64,000 bases of DNA from Psococerastis gibbosa (GCA_963971405.1 OZ020491.1:28385019-28449018), one strand, 5' to 3'. Positions 1-11,449 are shown, counted from the first letter of the stretch. Notes: generated from the sequence alone by a model not told the origin. A program made the numbers and translations.

Positions 1-1178
1 AAGGGCCCTGTAGTTTATGATATAGTTAGTAATACTTAAACGTTAGTTTTAATGATATTGCTAAAGAAATTGGCCCAAAATTGACAACATTAAAAAACGT
101 CTAAGCTGCAGATAGAGGTTAGCAAGGGCCATACGCATAAGGATTTGTTTGGGAGGGGGGGGGGGGGCTAGCTTAATGTTGATTGTCTTCGTAAAAGGTG
201 CATCCTTCTTTTAAAATATATCCTTAGGAAAAGCTCATTCTTACGAGTGCTTTTGAAAACGTTAGCCTAAATCCACCGATGAAGGGGGCCGATAAATAAC
301 TTTGAAATGTTTTTATGGTAATATTTCAAAAGGGCGAAAGNNNNNNNNNNNNNNNNNNNNNNNNNNNNNNNNNNNNNNNNNNNNNNNNNNNNNNNNNNNN
401 NNNNNNNNNNNNNNNNNNNNNNNNNNNNNNNNNNNNNNNNNNNNNNNNNNNNNNNNNNNNNNNNNNNNNNNNNNNNNNNNNNNNNNNNNNNNNNNNNNNN
501 NNNNNNNNNNNNNNNNNNNNNNNNNNNNNNNNNNNNNNNNAGCTTATAGACGTTTTTTAATGTTGTCATTTTGGGCCAATTTCTTTAGCAATATCATTAA
601 AACTAACGTTTAAGTATTACTAACTATATCATAAACTACAGGGCCCTTTTTAGGATGTTTTATATTTGGATTTATCTGTTATTTCCGTCTAATACGGTAC
701 CCAACACTATTATGAGTGTACAGTAGGAAAGTGTTAGCCCGAAATTTAACTGTACTTTTTTACTGTACACTCATAATAGTGTTGGGTACCGTATTAGACG
801 GAAATAACAGATAAATCCAAATATAAAACATCCTAAAAAGGGCCCTGTAGTTTATGATATAGTTAGTAATACTTAAACGTTAGTTTTAATGATATTGCTA
901 AAGAAATTGGCCCAAAATTGACAACATTAAAAAACGTCTAAGCTGCAGATAGAGGTTAGCAAGGGCCATACGCATAAGGATTTGTTTGGGAGGGGGGGGG
1001 GGCTAGCTTAATGTTGATTGTCTTCGTAAAAGGTGCATCCTTCTTTTAAAATATATCCTTAGGAAAAGCTCATTCTTACGAGTGCTTTTGAAAACGTTAG
1101 CCTAAATCCACCGATGAAGGGGGCCGATAAATAACTTTGAAATGTTTTTATGGTAATATTTCAAAAGGGCGAAAGTAC
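1..1178. repeat. Foldback repeat with assembly gap
   Basis: Bases 1-340 recur almost exactly at 838-1178; the visible difference is the length of a G run near 150 and 992. Bases 545-745 are the reverse complement of about 750-940, so the middle is a palindrome with an AT-rich turn near 760. The Ns at 341-540 interrupt the first copy. Part of the unit (the stretch with GGTACCCAACACTATTA) recurs at 4600-4680, so it is a dispersed repeat. The ORFs crossing the Ns are meaningless. I see no protein. Confidence 0.8.
341..540. other. Assembly gap (200 Ns)
   Basis: There are exactly 200 undetermined bases. The round size suggests a placeholder rather than a measured gap. It lies inside one arm of a palindromic repeat, where assemblers commonly break. 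Confidence 0.95.
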
Positions 1179-1615
1179 AGAAAAGAATATTTCTGCTGTA
1201 AACTATGGTAATAAGTAAACTACATTTTCTTACCAAATACCAACTATAGGCCAGGGGGCCCTATAGTAAGTTTTGAGACTCTACGGTCGATATTACTTAT
1301 TAATTGGATGATGTAAATAAGGTACAAATACCCAATTTCATTGAAGTTTGTATTGTATTGTAAATATTGTATTGTATAGTTAACTTGAAGCTGAGGTTTA
1401 TGAAATATTCACTAATAATAGAAGAATGGCCATTAATGTTTGATCAAGTTAATTTATTCCACCCAGCCACAAAGCAAAGAAAAATTGGTGAAAAATTGCC
1501 TATATAACCTTTCTATAAAAGGAGACTATTTACCCTACAGATTTAGACTAGGCTGCGACTACTTTATTAAATCTGTTTATAGTGTTTAATACACTTTATC
1601 GTGTTCTTCAACTAT
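1179..1615. other. AT-rich intergenic, nothing recognised
   Basis: I find no ORF with protein character and no clear repeat boundary. It contains short ATT-rich runs only. Confidence 0.5.
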
Positions 1616-2125
1616 CCTACTATGCCTGTTAGTGTTAACCTATTCCTGGGGTTAAAAATGTTAACAAAACAATATGGAATAGCACTATTCATTGTAAAAT
1701 TATCTTAACTTTTTTAATCCCGGATTAAGCCTGAGTGTTCAAAATGTTTTGTAAACAAGAAATTATCGTACTTTTTGGACGAAATTAATTAATTGCTCGT
1801 TCCACAGCCACAAAGATATAAAAGGGAACAGATGAAAAAATCTTAAAAAATACGAGCTTTCACAGAAAGCTGTCTATTTCCCTTACAGATTTATAACTGT
1901 GCTACAAAATGGGTTTAAGGCTCTTTTTCCAATTTTTTTTAAGGTAATAATATTTCAATTCAGAAAATATAAACTTCCAGCGATAACTTGGATTTTTTAT
2001 GAGTTTTTTATCTGTTCACTTTGTTATCTTTGTATCTGTGGAATGAGCAATAAATTATTTTCGTCAAAAAATCAGCGAAATTTCTTGTTTACAAAACATT
2101 TTGAACACTCAGCCTTAAGATTAAA
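1616..2125. repeat. MITE-like inverted repeat region
   Basis: An arm of about 35 bp near 1737-1772 (containing TTCAAAATGTTTTGTAAACA) returns as its reverse complement near 2080-2115. The segment at 1630-1730 resembles the MITE at 53945-54103 (GGGGTTAAAA, then ATTGTAAAATTATCTT). The 83-residue ORF at 1899-2150 crosses the right arm and is not credible as a gene. Confidence 0.5.
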
Positions 2126-3109
2126 AATAATCGCCCAGTATGCCCACTGAAGTGCGAAAATACACATTTACTACAAAAGTTTGTATTTTTTAATGCATTT
2201 TTCATATCAATTTCATATCAAGTCATTGTGGCACGAGGAATTAATTAGCATAGTAAAAATTACTCAGCCCTCTTTTGTCTCTAATTTTTTTTGGAGAAGT
2301 TCGCCTTAAAAAGACACACAAATAAGACCCCACGAGCTGACTAAAGCAGTTTGCATCAACCATAGCCACCTAATAACTAAGCCGATAAAGATCAAACCCG
2401 CTACCTGCATCAGTCGAAAATTGATAGTTTCGACTCGCCTAATTTATTGGTCCCTTCAAATTAATTATTCTAAGCTCTTCTAACTTCCTTCTATCTTCTA
2501 CTAATCTCTTTCACACCTGCCCCTGTCTTCCACTCGGAGAAAAAAGAATATAAAAAACTTTTAAAGCATGACTAGTAACGTGTAGAAAATTGTTTTAATT
2601 ATTATGATTTAAATGGTTTGGACGTGCAATAAATTAACAGCGATGTTTTAAATATTTGTATGGTGATTTGTGTTTTTAAGTGTTGAAATTTTTTGTTTAG
2701 CATATCTATATTTTCTTATCTTTAGTCCTTTAGGCTTCATTTTGCTGCTGGCTGGCAATTTTTTTCGTATTTTCTTTTCATGCTGCGTTATGTAAGGTAT
2801 TTAGAGGTTTTGAATGAGGTGCCCACGGAGGAATTTATACATAGGCCCTATATATATTTAGTAGGAACATTGTTAATTTCTTAGTGGGTTTGTTGCATAA
2901 TTAATTTCATGTTGTATTGTATGATAAATATATTTCTTTCTTTCTTCTTTCTTAGATGTTGACATATTTTTTTGAATGTTTTCTTATTTTTTCACTCACT
3001 TTTATTATTATCTGCTCACAAAAAAAACCCTTAGGTAAACTACTACCCATTGGAAGGTTAGGCATGGTAAAGACTATTATTTATCTCTTGAGCACTGCTA
3101 TATTTGGGA
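2126..3109. other. Intergenic, no supported gene
   Basis: The stretch is AT-rich, with CT-rich runs near 2470-2530 and 2935-2955. A 73-residue ORF at 2956-3177 runs into a hAT MITE G tract and has no protein-like features apart from a hydrophobic start. Confidence 0.4.
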
Positions 3110-3622
3110 CAGGGACGCCACAACGGACTCTTTCCAGGGGGGGGGGGCAAGAAACCACAAATTATACTATACTGTAGAATGTTTAAATAGGCTATATTAA
3201 GAAATTATATCACACTCACCCTTACCTAGATATTGCCAAAAACCATGTGTCGGTACTCATTGGCACTAATGAATTCCGCTATCACTTTGTCCATGTCCAA
3301 TTGAACGTAAAAAATAAAATTGTAAACAATAACAAATCGTGGCAAAACCAAAAACACGTTCACTAGTCACTACTATAGCTATTGACACGTGCAACTCGAT
3401 CGAGTCAATGATCGAGATTCGAGGGTAAGAAAAGACGCGCGAATAAATTCGAAATAGCTTTGATTATCACAACTTATGAGGAACCAAAACCTTTTTAATG
3501 CTATTTCAAAATTTAGGCTTTTTTTTTGGGGGGGGGGGGTGGGATGGCAATAATTTCCAGGGGGGCAATTGGTTTCCAGGGGGGGCAATGTACCCACCGC
3601 CCCCCCTGTTGTTGCGTCCCTG
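3110..3622. mobile_element. hAT-type MITE, 513 bp
   Basis: Starts CAGGGACGCCACAAC and ends GTTGCGTCCCTG, which are imperfect terminal inverted repeats. It is flanked by an exact 8-bp target duplication ATTTGGGA (3102-3109 and 3623-3630). An 8-bp duplication with CAGGG-type ends is the hAT signature. Inside are G-rich stretches at about 3137-3147 and 3530-3592 and C runs near 3598. It has no transposase, so it is non-autonomous. Confidence 0.85.
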
Positions 3623-3630
3623 ATTTGGGA

Positions 3631-4460
3631 TTACGTCGTTAGAATCATAAATTGATTGAAATAGGAAATAGGCTATTTCTAAATTACAGCGCTTGGCGCC
3701 AGCTTCGATCATGAGTAAGAAAGGGTTAGTTGGACGGACAAGGCCTTCAATAGCATAGTGGTAGCTTGTTCGTACTTGTGCGAGTCTCTACACATCATGC
3801 GATCGGTGACCTGTCGTAACTCAACGCAGGTATTACCTACAGAAGCGACTGAAGAGGTTATTCTGATACATTCATTGAATTTTTCGTATGCCAATAAAAA
3901 CAAATTTATTTATATGTGTATACACACCACGGGGAGTTGCAGGGTTGAATGGCCCGCAGAAGATTTTTCCATTCCATACCATGTCCCGAACCCTCAACTT
4001 CCATTTCATAATCCAGGTCTCGACAAACTAGACTGTGCATAACGTAACCCCACAGCTTTAGCGCAAAACTCCCAAACGTATTTTCATCAATACATTTTTC
4101 AATTAAATGACACTGCTATAACCTTTTTTCTTCCTTGTAATTCAAATATATTTTAAACAAAGCACAGAGGGCACTACAAAAACCGAGCTGAATTGACAGG
4201 CGTATTGGAATCTTTTCGACGTTCCATCTCCATCACGTTTAACCTTAGAATTAAATCCGTATCTTATTTTAAATTGAATTTCTATTAAACACTTCAAGCT
4301 ACGTGTATCATACTGTATCATTCTGAAATCTAAAGGTATTGATTACAATACAGTGTTTTTCCACACAAAACCTTAGGTAATTAAATAAAAAATAAAAAGT
4401 ATTAAATTTCGGGCTGCCAATTTCCTACGGGCTGTACACTCTTAAAGAATATGAAAAATA
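3631..4460. other. Intergenic, no supported gene
   Basis: Overlapping ORFs of 64-94 residues lie on both strands at 3709-4042 and neither resembles a known family. The part around 3930-4040 mentions the same vocabulary as the dispersed repeat seen at 59.8 and 61.9 kb, without a clear boundary. Confidence 0.35.
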
Positions 4461-4461
4461 A

Positions 4462-4985
4462 ATTAATAATAATAATTGTGCAGTGAAACACCACAAGGCG
4501 GTTTTAATAAAAAAATCTGTTTGCAAAGGTAAGATGCACTATAACTATGCAATTGGTTGGTTATTTAAAGAAACTATTAATTGTTTACTATCAAGAACAG
4601 CTGAGCCCTTTTTAGGATATTTTATTTTTGGATTTGTCTGTTATTTCCATCTAATACGGTACCCAACACTATTAGGGGATACAATAGTAAATTAGTAATA
4701 ATAATTCTGCAGTGACACACCGCGTGGCGGTTTTAAATAAAAATCTGTTTGCAAAGGTAAGGTGCACTAACTACGCAATAATTGGTTGGCTATTTATAGA
4801 AACCATCATGTATTTACTATCAAGAACAGCAGAGCCTTTTTTAAAATCTTTGATTTTTTGATTTTTCTGTTGTCATCATCAAATGGTACTATTAAAGCAT
4901 AGAAAATAACTTAATAATAATAATAATTTTGCAGTGTAACACCACAAGACAGTTTTAAATAAAAATTTGTTCCCAAATATTAACT
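4462..4985 (+). repeat. Tandem repeat of about 225 bp, 2.3 copies
   Basis: Units begin near 4465, 4693 and 4913 with TAATAATAAT followed by a GCAGTG-ACACC-like stretch, then a TCTGTTTGCAAAGGTAAG box and a run ending TCAAGAACAGC. The first unit runs into sequence shared with the palindrome at 640-840. The third copy is truncated. Confidence 0.65.
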
Positions 4986-5960
4986 TACAGAAGGCCTTAT
5001 CTTTGAGCAGTTATAGCTAAGTGATATTCAGCTATAACTACTGAGCTTAGAGATGATTTTACTTTATACTTTCTTGTCAATTACCAGTTGATTACTTGTA
5101 TTGTATAATTTAACAGAAATATCAAGTTTATTTATTATTTATTTACATAATGGCATAAGCACTCGGTGGTTTTATATATATATATATATTTTTTAGATGT
5201 TTTATTAACACAGGGAAATTTTGTTTATAAAAAAGACCGAAATGAAATGGCAATAGATCAGCAATAAGCACCGGTATGAACAATATTTCCCCGGTACCTA
5301 AAAGTAAACAATTAATCAACTGTAGGGCATAAAGTAAAAAAAGTACCCACCAAATTTCTAAATCCAAACAAGTAATCCAAAATTTGTACAAAACCACACA
5401 CAGAACTTCAATAAAACACAGATACGTTCAAACTCGCGAAACACGACGCGGAGACGCGACGTTTTCAAACAACTTTGAGCGCTATAACCTCCCTTTACAA
5501 CGGTTCGCGGGCAACTGAAAATTATTTCTAAGATGAACCAAGAGGCAGCTTCCGGGGCACGCGTATTAGGCTGCTCCCCCAGAATTCAAGGCTACGGGTA
5601 TTGTATATTCATTGCCCGGTTTCGATTATTGTGCTCATCTGCCTACCTGCTTTTTGGTTTTTATCTTTTTGCCTCTGTCTATTGTTTGATTTAGGTTTTG
5701 GTCACACCTTAAGTCTAGACGGTAAAATATGGTCAAAATGGGTTTGATTTCGGATATAGGGATTTGGTTTTCTGATGCGATTTAGGGGTTATCTCGCGCG
5801 TGTCCGTTTTTCTTTTTTTATTATTATTTTTTCTCTTCTTTTTAATGCCTATTATCCAAGGAATGTGAAAGTATTTTCTCTCAGAAAGGCTTCTACGTTT
5901 GTCTTTCATTAAGGGCGGGTCCCGTCATCGCTTGGAAAGTCACGAAGAAGTGAGAAAGTA
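4986..5960. other. Intergenic, no supported gene
   Basis: An (AT)n run lies near 5173-5190. An 84-residue hydrophobic ORF on the - strand (5143-5397) contains that run and matches no family I know. The rest is mixed sequence with T-rich stretches. Confidence 0.4.
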
Positions 5961-5974
5961 TTGCACTGCATAGA

Positions 5975-6074
5975 TTTATCCTCGAAAACGCTGGAAATAT
6001 GAGTTGGAAACTGACCTTCACGAGTTGGGATACCGTATATGGTGGAGCGTTGTACAAAACCGAGAAGACTGGAG
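5975..6074 (+). pseudogene. LINE C-terminal fragment, split by a MITE
   Basis: The frame reads an ELETDLHELG block and then WWSVVQNREDW, the C-terminal tail of endonuclease/reverse-transcriptase LINE proteins. The same tail occurs at 24764, 27252, 56410 and, on the other strand, at 38600. The reading is interrupted by the hAT MITE at 6075-6251. The duplicated target encodes the DW(R/S) codons, so the insertion post-dates the LINE. It is a dead 5'-truncated copy. Confidence 0.7.
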
Positions 6075-6251
6075 CAAGGCCGTAGCCAGGATTTTTTTCG
6101 AGGGGGGGGGGGTTAGAAATTTCATTGGGTATTACATAGGGGTTTTCATTTTTCCTCTCAAAATCCGATTCTATCTAGTATCAAGTCATTTCGTTTCGGG
6201 GGGGGGGGGGGGGTTGAACCTCCATGAACCCCCCCCTTGGCTACGGCCATG
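6075..6251. mobile_element. hAT-type MITE, 177 bp, poly-G
   Basis: The ends are CAAGGCCGTAGCC and GGCTACGGCCATG. An exact 8-bp target duplication GACTGGAG lies at 6067-6074 and 6252-6259. It carries G runs near 6103 and 6200 and a C run near 6229. Relatives lie at 24019-24206, 26636-26790 and 46092-46268. Confidence 0.9.
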
Positions 6252-6269
6252 GACTGGAGGAGTGTTGCC

Positions 6270-6460
6270 CATCAAATGCAATATAACACTGACATTAAAT
6301 TAACTTTGGTTGAAGAGGTAACCTCCTCGTTATAACTGAAAATTAGAGAATACAAAAAAAGCGGTCCAGCAGTTAGGTCGACGCCCCGGTTTGGCGTAGA
6401 TCGTGGGTTCCAATCCCGTCAAGCCCAGTTTTTCTATATATACTCTAATTTTCGGTTACT
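6270..6460. mobile_element. tRNA-derived SINE-A, inverted pair
   Basis: The left half (about 6275-6358) is the reverse complement of the SINE-A tail. The right half (6360-6430) is the + strand tRNA-like head with a B box, GGGTTCCAATCCC, then a tail reading TCTAATTTTCGGTTA. The two copies are head to head. See the better-preserved copy at 25617-25790. Confidence 0.7.
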
Positions 6461-6607
6461 TTGATAATAGACGACTCTTATTTCTTTCGTATAGCGCGGT
6501 TATGTTAAGTTATATAGGGTTAAGTAGCCTATTATATGGGCAGACTCACCCTGACTTCTGATTCTGAGGAATGCTACATCATATGTCTCTGAGATCAGAA
6601 TTCTTAC

Positions 6608-7200
6608 CAGTGGTGGGCCCAGAGGGGGGGGGGGGGGCCTTGGGGGCCATGAAAAATTAGCGTACACCTTCGTTCAATATGGTAACATGAAAGTCTTCCA
6701 TGTTTAAATTATAAATTTCACTGAAAAACCAGTAGAATCCGGGCTGATGGGCCGTGGTCGAATTGAAAGTGAACTCCCAAACGTTTCGCCAACATCTGCG
6801 GTCGACATCTTCAGTGGCGCTGCGGAGCCAACGAGGTACAACCTTCGAAGTCTACGCAGTGTCACTGAAGATGTCGACCGCAGATGTTGACGAAACGTTT
6901 GGAAGTTCACTTTCAATTCGACCACGGCCCATCAGCCCGGATTCTACTGGTTCTTCATTTGACTCCGGCCGTGAAAGCCTTTGCAGTTACATTATAAATT
7001 TTACTGTTGTAAAAATCGTAAAACCCCACTATTTTGAATTTATATTTTCAAACTTTTCCCCCTGAATGTGCCTCGTTTCGCTCCCAAACACAGTAAACAC
7101 ACCAATTGCACAATCGCTTAAGATTCATTTGGCTTGGTATAGCATACACCCACTTTTCCCGGAATGCCCCCTCCGAAAATCTGTCCTGGACCCACTCTTG
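6608..7200. mobile_element. Probable hAT element containing a foldback
   Basis: Starts CAGTGGTGGGCCCAG followed by a G run and ends CTGGACCCACTCTTG. The flanking octamers ATTCTTAC and GTTTTTAC agree at 6 of 8 positions, so the duplication is degraded and the call is tentative. Nested inside is the palindrome at 6728-6953. Confidence 0.45.
6728..6953. repeat. Palindromic repeat with paired stem-loops
   Basis: About 110 bp arms are inverted around a turn near 6835. Both begin or end with CCAGTAGAATCCGGGCTGAT or its complement. Each arm holds CTGAAGATGTCGACCGCAG and GAAACGTTT; the first is followed by a sequence pairing with GTCGAC. Single-arm copies occur at 50775-50910 (+) and 52748-52860 (-). 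ORFs on both strands through the arms give near-identical peptides and are products of the symmetry, not genes. Confidence 0.8.
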
Positions 7201-8096
7201 GTTTTTACAAGAATAAATGAGTTTCCAGAAGCCGCCAGAAAAGTTCAGTAACAGTAAAGTCTTTGTGTACGCCTATGAAGACATTCCAGGTGGTCGTTTT
7301 AGGGGTCTCGCCCAGCCTAAAAGAGCCTGGGGATGCGGCTTGGATTCTCCGCGCCCTCAACAAATAGGCAGACCGTACCTTCTAATTCACACCTAAGTTC
7401 TAACACCTTTCTATGATATTCCTATGCATTAGCTGGGTAAGGTTCCTTATATATTGGGCCCTGTTATTTTCTGTATTATATTGTATGAGTCTGCGAAGTG
7501 AAATAAGCTTCATGATTAGTTTCAAAGCAGTATGTGTAATACTACATTTGAAGCTTGGAGGTTCTGCAGCCCTATTACGGTGATTTGGGATTAACATAAT
7601 ACCGGGGTTTATGTTTTATTACCGCATTAGTATGGTGTCACGTGACGGTGTTAAAATAAACGCGGGAAATTCAAATTAATGAATTATTGGAATACAAGAG
7701 AATGGTTGTAATTGTTTTATAATTTTATCAAAGGAAATACAATTAAACATTAAAATGTACAGTTAGGTGAATTATAATATGAATTTTAATTACTTAATGC
7801 GTCTACATCTAATGGACAAAAAATTGAAAACTCACCAAAAATACAGCCGAGGATTTATTATTTATCAATTAAAATTTGGATAACATGGATAACTAATTGA
7901 AATTAAATATATTTTTATTAATTACGTAGATATCTAAATTATTATATTGTTTTGGGGAGCCGAAGTGCGCCCCCAAGAAATGCTGCTACCAACCCCCCCC
8001 CCCCCCCCCCATCCCTCCCAAATGGGCACGATTGGTCCATGCGCCAAGACAGCATGACGCACCTCAAGTATTCAATTCACTGCGAAGACATTATAC
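7201..8096. other. Intergenic, no supported gene
   Basis: Mostly AT-rich. A C run lies near 7992-8010 in sequence like the poly-G/poly-C MITEs, but I could not define its ends. Small ORFs at 7066 and 7400 show no family character. Confidence 0.4.
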
Positions 8097-8099
8097 TAA

Positions 8100-8482
8100 G
8101 GTGCCCATTCCATTGACCGGCTAGAGCTATTTCCAACAACGGTGACGTGGTAGCAGACATTCAAGACTTAGGTGGCGTTTCCACTGACCTCGCATTGCAG
8201 AATTGACGGAAATGTTTATTTTCCTCTATGCCATAGTTAAAATTGATCAATGATCATACAGTAAAATCACAAACAAACAAACTAAAATTAAAAAATGGCT
8301 TCATGGGATATGTTAATTACAAACATTTTAATAGATTTCTATTAAAAAAAAAAAAACATTTCCGTCAATGTCATTTGCAATCTGCAATGCGAGGTCGGTA
8401 GAAACGCTATCTAAGTCTTGAATGTCTGCTACCACGTCATCGTTGTTGGAAATAGCCCTAGCCGGTCAATGGAATGGGCGCC
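8100..8482. mobile_element. Harbinger-like foldback MITE, copy 1
   Basis: Arms of about 100 bp start GGTGCCCATTCC and end GGAATGGGCGCC. The flanks are TAA (8097-8099) and TTA (8483-8485), the 3-bp TWA target preference of PIF/Harbinger transposons. Arms carry GACGTGGTAGCAGACATTCA. The interior (8210-8345) resembles 22640-22720. Copies 2 and 3 lie at 12668 and 43281; the interior of copy 2 is inverted relative to this one. Confidence 0.8.
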
Positions 8483-8937
8483 TTAGTAGATCTTACGCGT
8501 ATGGCTGAGTAATTACCTATCTTTGACTTCCCTCAATTACACCTGACGTTAAACAATGGCGTATGTCTTGTGCTAGCATATATATGTTCCTGTATTTGAC
8601 ATACCAATTCTGCCAATAGCTTGATTACTGGGTTGATGTTCCATTTAATTAAATTTAATCAACCAGATTGCTCCTTCCTGTTTAACACTAGAGGTGATAG
8701 ATATCCTTCATGAAATCCCTTTCGACCACACTCACATGTTTCACAAATCTTTTACTTTAATCTCAAAACATATACCATACAGTAAATACATATATATACA
8801 ATGTAAAAGTAAAGTAATGTAAATGTATTTCAAAAAGTTTCCTTCGTGATACATTAATAAACATATGGGGTCCGTTAGGCTAGGCCCGTGATGGGCCCCT
8901 AAATAACAGTTTGCAATACAAATAATATTTAAATACA

Positions 8938-9155
8938 CTAAATAAATAAATAAAGACTTTTATTGTTTCTATTGCTAAACCAACCTAGCGGAGTTAGGGC
9001 TATAAAGCCCTCTTTTAAACTCAACTAGGTAGGCCCGGGACCGCTTGCTTTACATGCCCTCCAAAGCATGGCCAGAAAATGTAGCCAGTGTGGGACTCGA
9101 ACCAACAACCTTTCGGGTGAAAGACAGAGTCCATACCAGTACGCTACATGTCCTA
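8938..9155 (-). mobile_element. tRNA-derived SINE-B
   Basis: On the - strand, a tRNA-like head (B box GGTTCGAGTCCCACAC) is followed by TTTTCTGGCCATGCTTTGG, a GC-rich body and a tail of ATTT repeats. The head resembles tRNA-Glu: a CTTTCACCC-type anticodon region is conserved among copies. Other copies lie at 17440, 20832, 33217, 37502, 46350, 49222 (head only), 52161 and 54253 (tail only). Confidence 0.8.
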
Positions 9156-9405
9156 GTTACAATATAATAATTTATGTTTAAATCATGTAAAAATCACCGA
9201 AAAAAAAATATAAGTAAGAAGCAGAAAAAAAAAATAATAGTAATAATGGTAGGTTTGTACAATATTATGTAAGTAGATAGCTTAAATTAAATTAACAGCT
9301 TGAGCAAAAACTTAGGCTAATTGGGGGAAAATAAGTTTTTTTATGGTACGATCGAAAAGTTTAATATTATTTAGTTGTTTAATTGATTCTGTAAAACTGT
9401 TGTAT

Positions 9406-9573
9406 AGGGGGGTATTCCATATACTTCAATCGTCAACGAAAAATTGAAAAATGACGTTTTAGCAGACATTAAAGACATACTAAAAATTCTGCTACCACGT
9501 CAATTTACGTCATTTTGACGTCATTTTTCAATTTTTCGTTGACGTTGTACGTATGTGGAATGGGCACCATAGG
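9406..9573. mobile_element. Short hairpin MITE
   Basis: An imperfect hairpin with GTATTCCATA at the left and a TGTGGAATGGGCACC end at the right. Arms share CAACGAAAAATTGAAAAATG. It holds the TAGCAGACAT/CTGCTACCACGTCA core also found in the Harbinger-like MITEs. The exact target duplication is unclear. Confidence 0.65.
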
Positions 9574-9579
9574 GAAATG

Positions 9580-10230
9580 AATCTATATATGTGTGATGTT
9601 TGAAATAGGGATGTTTTTGGGGCAAAAGTTGTGAGATTGCAGCCCACTCCAAGTCTTGTGTTTAGTCCATGTTGCATGTGTAGTCTGTCTGGCCGTCTAA
9701 CGTCATGCTGCGTTTGTATCTGTATAGTACTAGTTGTCTTGTGTAAAGTAGTGTCAATGGATGAACCTGGAAGTAGTGGAAGTCATTATATAGTTGGAGG
9801 GAATATAAAAACACAAATTTATTAATTAATTTATTTATTTAATTTTCTCAATGGCTTTAAATTGATATAGGGTATTTTTAAATTTACGGTACGATACCTA
9901 CATGTAGGCATGAAGAAAAAATTACCTCAATATCCAATATTTTAATTGGTTGGCAGCAAACATTAAATACGATTGATTCAATTACGATATGATTGGTTCA
10001 ATTATCATCATAACGGGAGTGACTGGCCATTGCGCATTAAACTTATATACTTTACAAATATGAAATACTATATACCTATAATCTGCGCAATAGACTTCAC
10101 AAAAAAAGACATGCAGGCTTTTATATATAAATGTTTCAAAACACATAATATCCACCTAACACCAACCCCACTTCAACTAACGCAATACATCCATTATAAA
10201 AATTCATCCGCTTAGAAAAAAACAGCTGTG
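9580..10230. other. Intergenic, no supported gene
   Basis: Two ORFs of 64 and 80 residues (9631-9825, 9973-10215) have no recognisable domain. I see no repeat boundary. Confidence 0.35.
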
Positions 10231-10339
10231 CATTCAAAAACTTTCAAAAGGCACATGCCAGTGGGTGGAGTAGCTCAAAAAAATGTGAAAGGACCCAGGT
10301 TGACGGGGCCCTTTTGTTAGAGCCCCGCGCCTTATCATC

Positions 10340-10700
10340 TCACAAAACACAATGGCAACTGCTCTTGTACAACAGGCAACACGACTGGACCGGGTATTAA
10401 TATCAAAGACATCGGTAGAGATCTCGGTAAGTGATAGTCTAAATGCTGCCAGAATTTTAAAAGTCAAATCGTGTTTAGGGGTGCCACAGGGTGTAAGACT
10501 AGGGCCCATTATTTATTTGATTTTAATCCGTGTCTTGTATTGAATAGGGTGACTCCGGTGGAGGGTTCTGAGTTGTATTGTATATTTTGTAGATGGTTGG
10601 GCGCTATTTTTTAAAAGGTACCATTGATTTGAGCCACACCCTTTCTGAGATTGGGAAGTATTTTTTGGAAGCATCTCAACTATAGGTTTGCCTGTTAAAA
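10340..10700 (+). pseudogene. LINE reverse transcriptase fragment
   Basis: One frame contains GVPQGVRLGPIIY, the conserved GVPQGSxLGP block of non-LTR reverse transcriptases. After a stop and about 25 residues comes VYFVDGWALFF, a decayed version of the YADDTAL catalytic box in which the second aspartate is lost. It cannot be active. It covers only fingers/palm motifs; no endonuclease domain is near it. Confidence 0.65.
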
Positions 10701-10796
10701 CTTAAGAGGATATTCCACGTAGAAAATTGGCCCCCAAAATTAAATACCTTTCATTTTTGAAGTGAAACTTCTTTATCGACGTAGGGAGAAAAATCT

Positions 10797-10905
10797 TGTC
10801 ACGCACCATCTTGGTTACGCATCTTGGTTACGCGCCATCATGGTTACGCGTCATCTTGGTTACGCATCTTGGTTACGCGCTATCATGTTACGCGCCATCT
10901 TGATT
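10797..10905 (+). repeat. Minisatellite, about 15-bp units
   Basis: Roughly seven imperfect copies of a CATCTTGGTTACGCG-like unit lie in tandem. They give a 132-residue ORF a repeated LGYASWLRAIM peptide, which I regard as a by-product. The array sits at the left edge of the foldback-family element that follows. Confidence 0.75.
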
Positions 10906-10959
10906 TTTGTACTCATGCATGACGCTCATTTTGAATTACAGACAGCATATGGTGCCATT

Positions 10960-11425
10960 TACTCAGAAGCCAGAAAATTATGTCATCGGGATCGGATCGA
11001 ATCGAAACCGAGACACCCGCTTGTCTCCAGCCACGGGATCATTGAATATCCATTTCATAAACAAAGCCCCGCGTCTCGTACCTGTTCCATATTTGACTAT
11101 TATTTCAAAACTTTGCAGTTTTACCTATTTCTGGCGCTATACTGTCAAATTAAGTGTTGAGCTTCTGACTAAAGTGCATTTCATTATAAAAGTTGGAGAT
11201 TTTTCTTCCCTGTGGGGCACGTAAAAATGTTCTAAAAGGTACGTTTTTAATTGCTTCATGTACAAAATTTAGACCTAATGTAATTGTAATTTTTGGTTTA
11301 GTCAATAGTGTAAGCATGTCTACGCGTATACCCTTCTATCGTTTTTTACTATACCTACCACTGCGGTTTAAAACATATATTACGAACCCTCTGCAAAGTC
11401 ACGTGACCCCCTCCGGTTTGGCCTT
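10960..11425 (+). mobile_element. TTAA-flanked element, right part
   Basis: It is the reverse complement of 16586-17040. It includes AAACAAAGCCCCGCGTC, CTGTGGGGCACGTAAAAATG and the terminus CCGGTTTGGCC followed by TTAA. The left terminus is not visible. ORFs here (10907, 11193) are not conserved in the other copy and are probably spurious. Confidence 0.65.
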
Positions 11426-11449
11426 AAATAATCGTCTGTAAACCGACTC

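Noticed and set aside
302..613. ORFs spanning the Ns on both strands
   Set aside because: Most of their length is undetermined sequence.
6704..7065. Two opposite-strand ORFs both starting MVELKVN
   Set aside because: They are mirror images produced by the palindrome at 6728-6953.
10762..11160. 132-residue ORF with repeated LGYASWLRAIM
   Set aside because: Produced by a 15-bp minisatellite and a TTAA-flanked element; not open in the reverse copy at 16586-17304.
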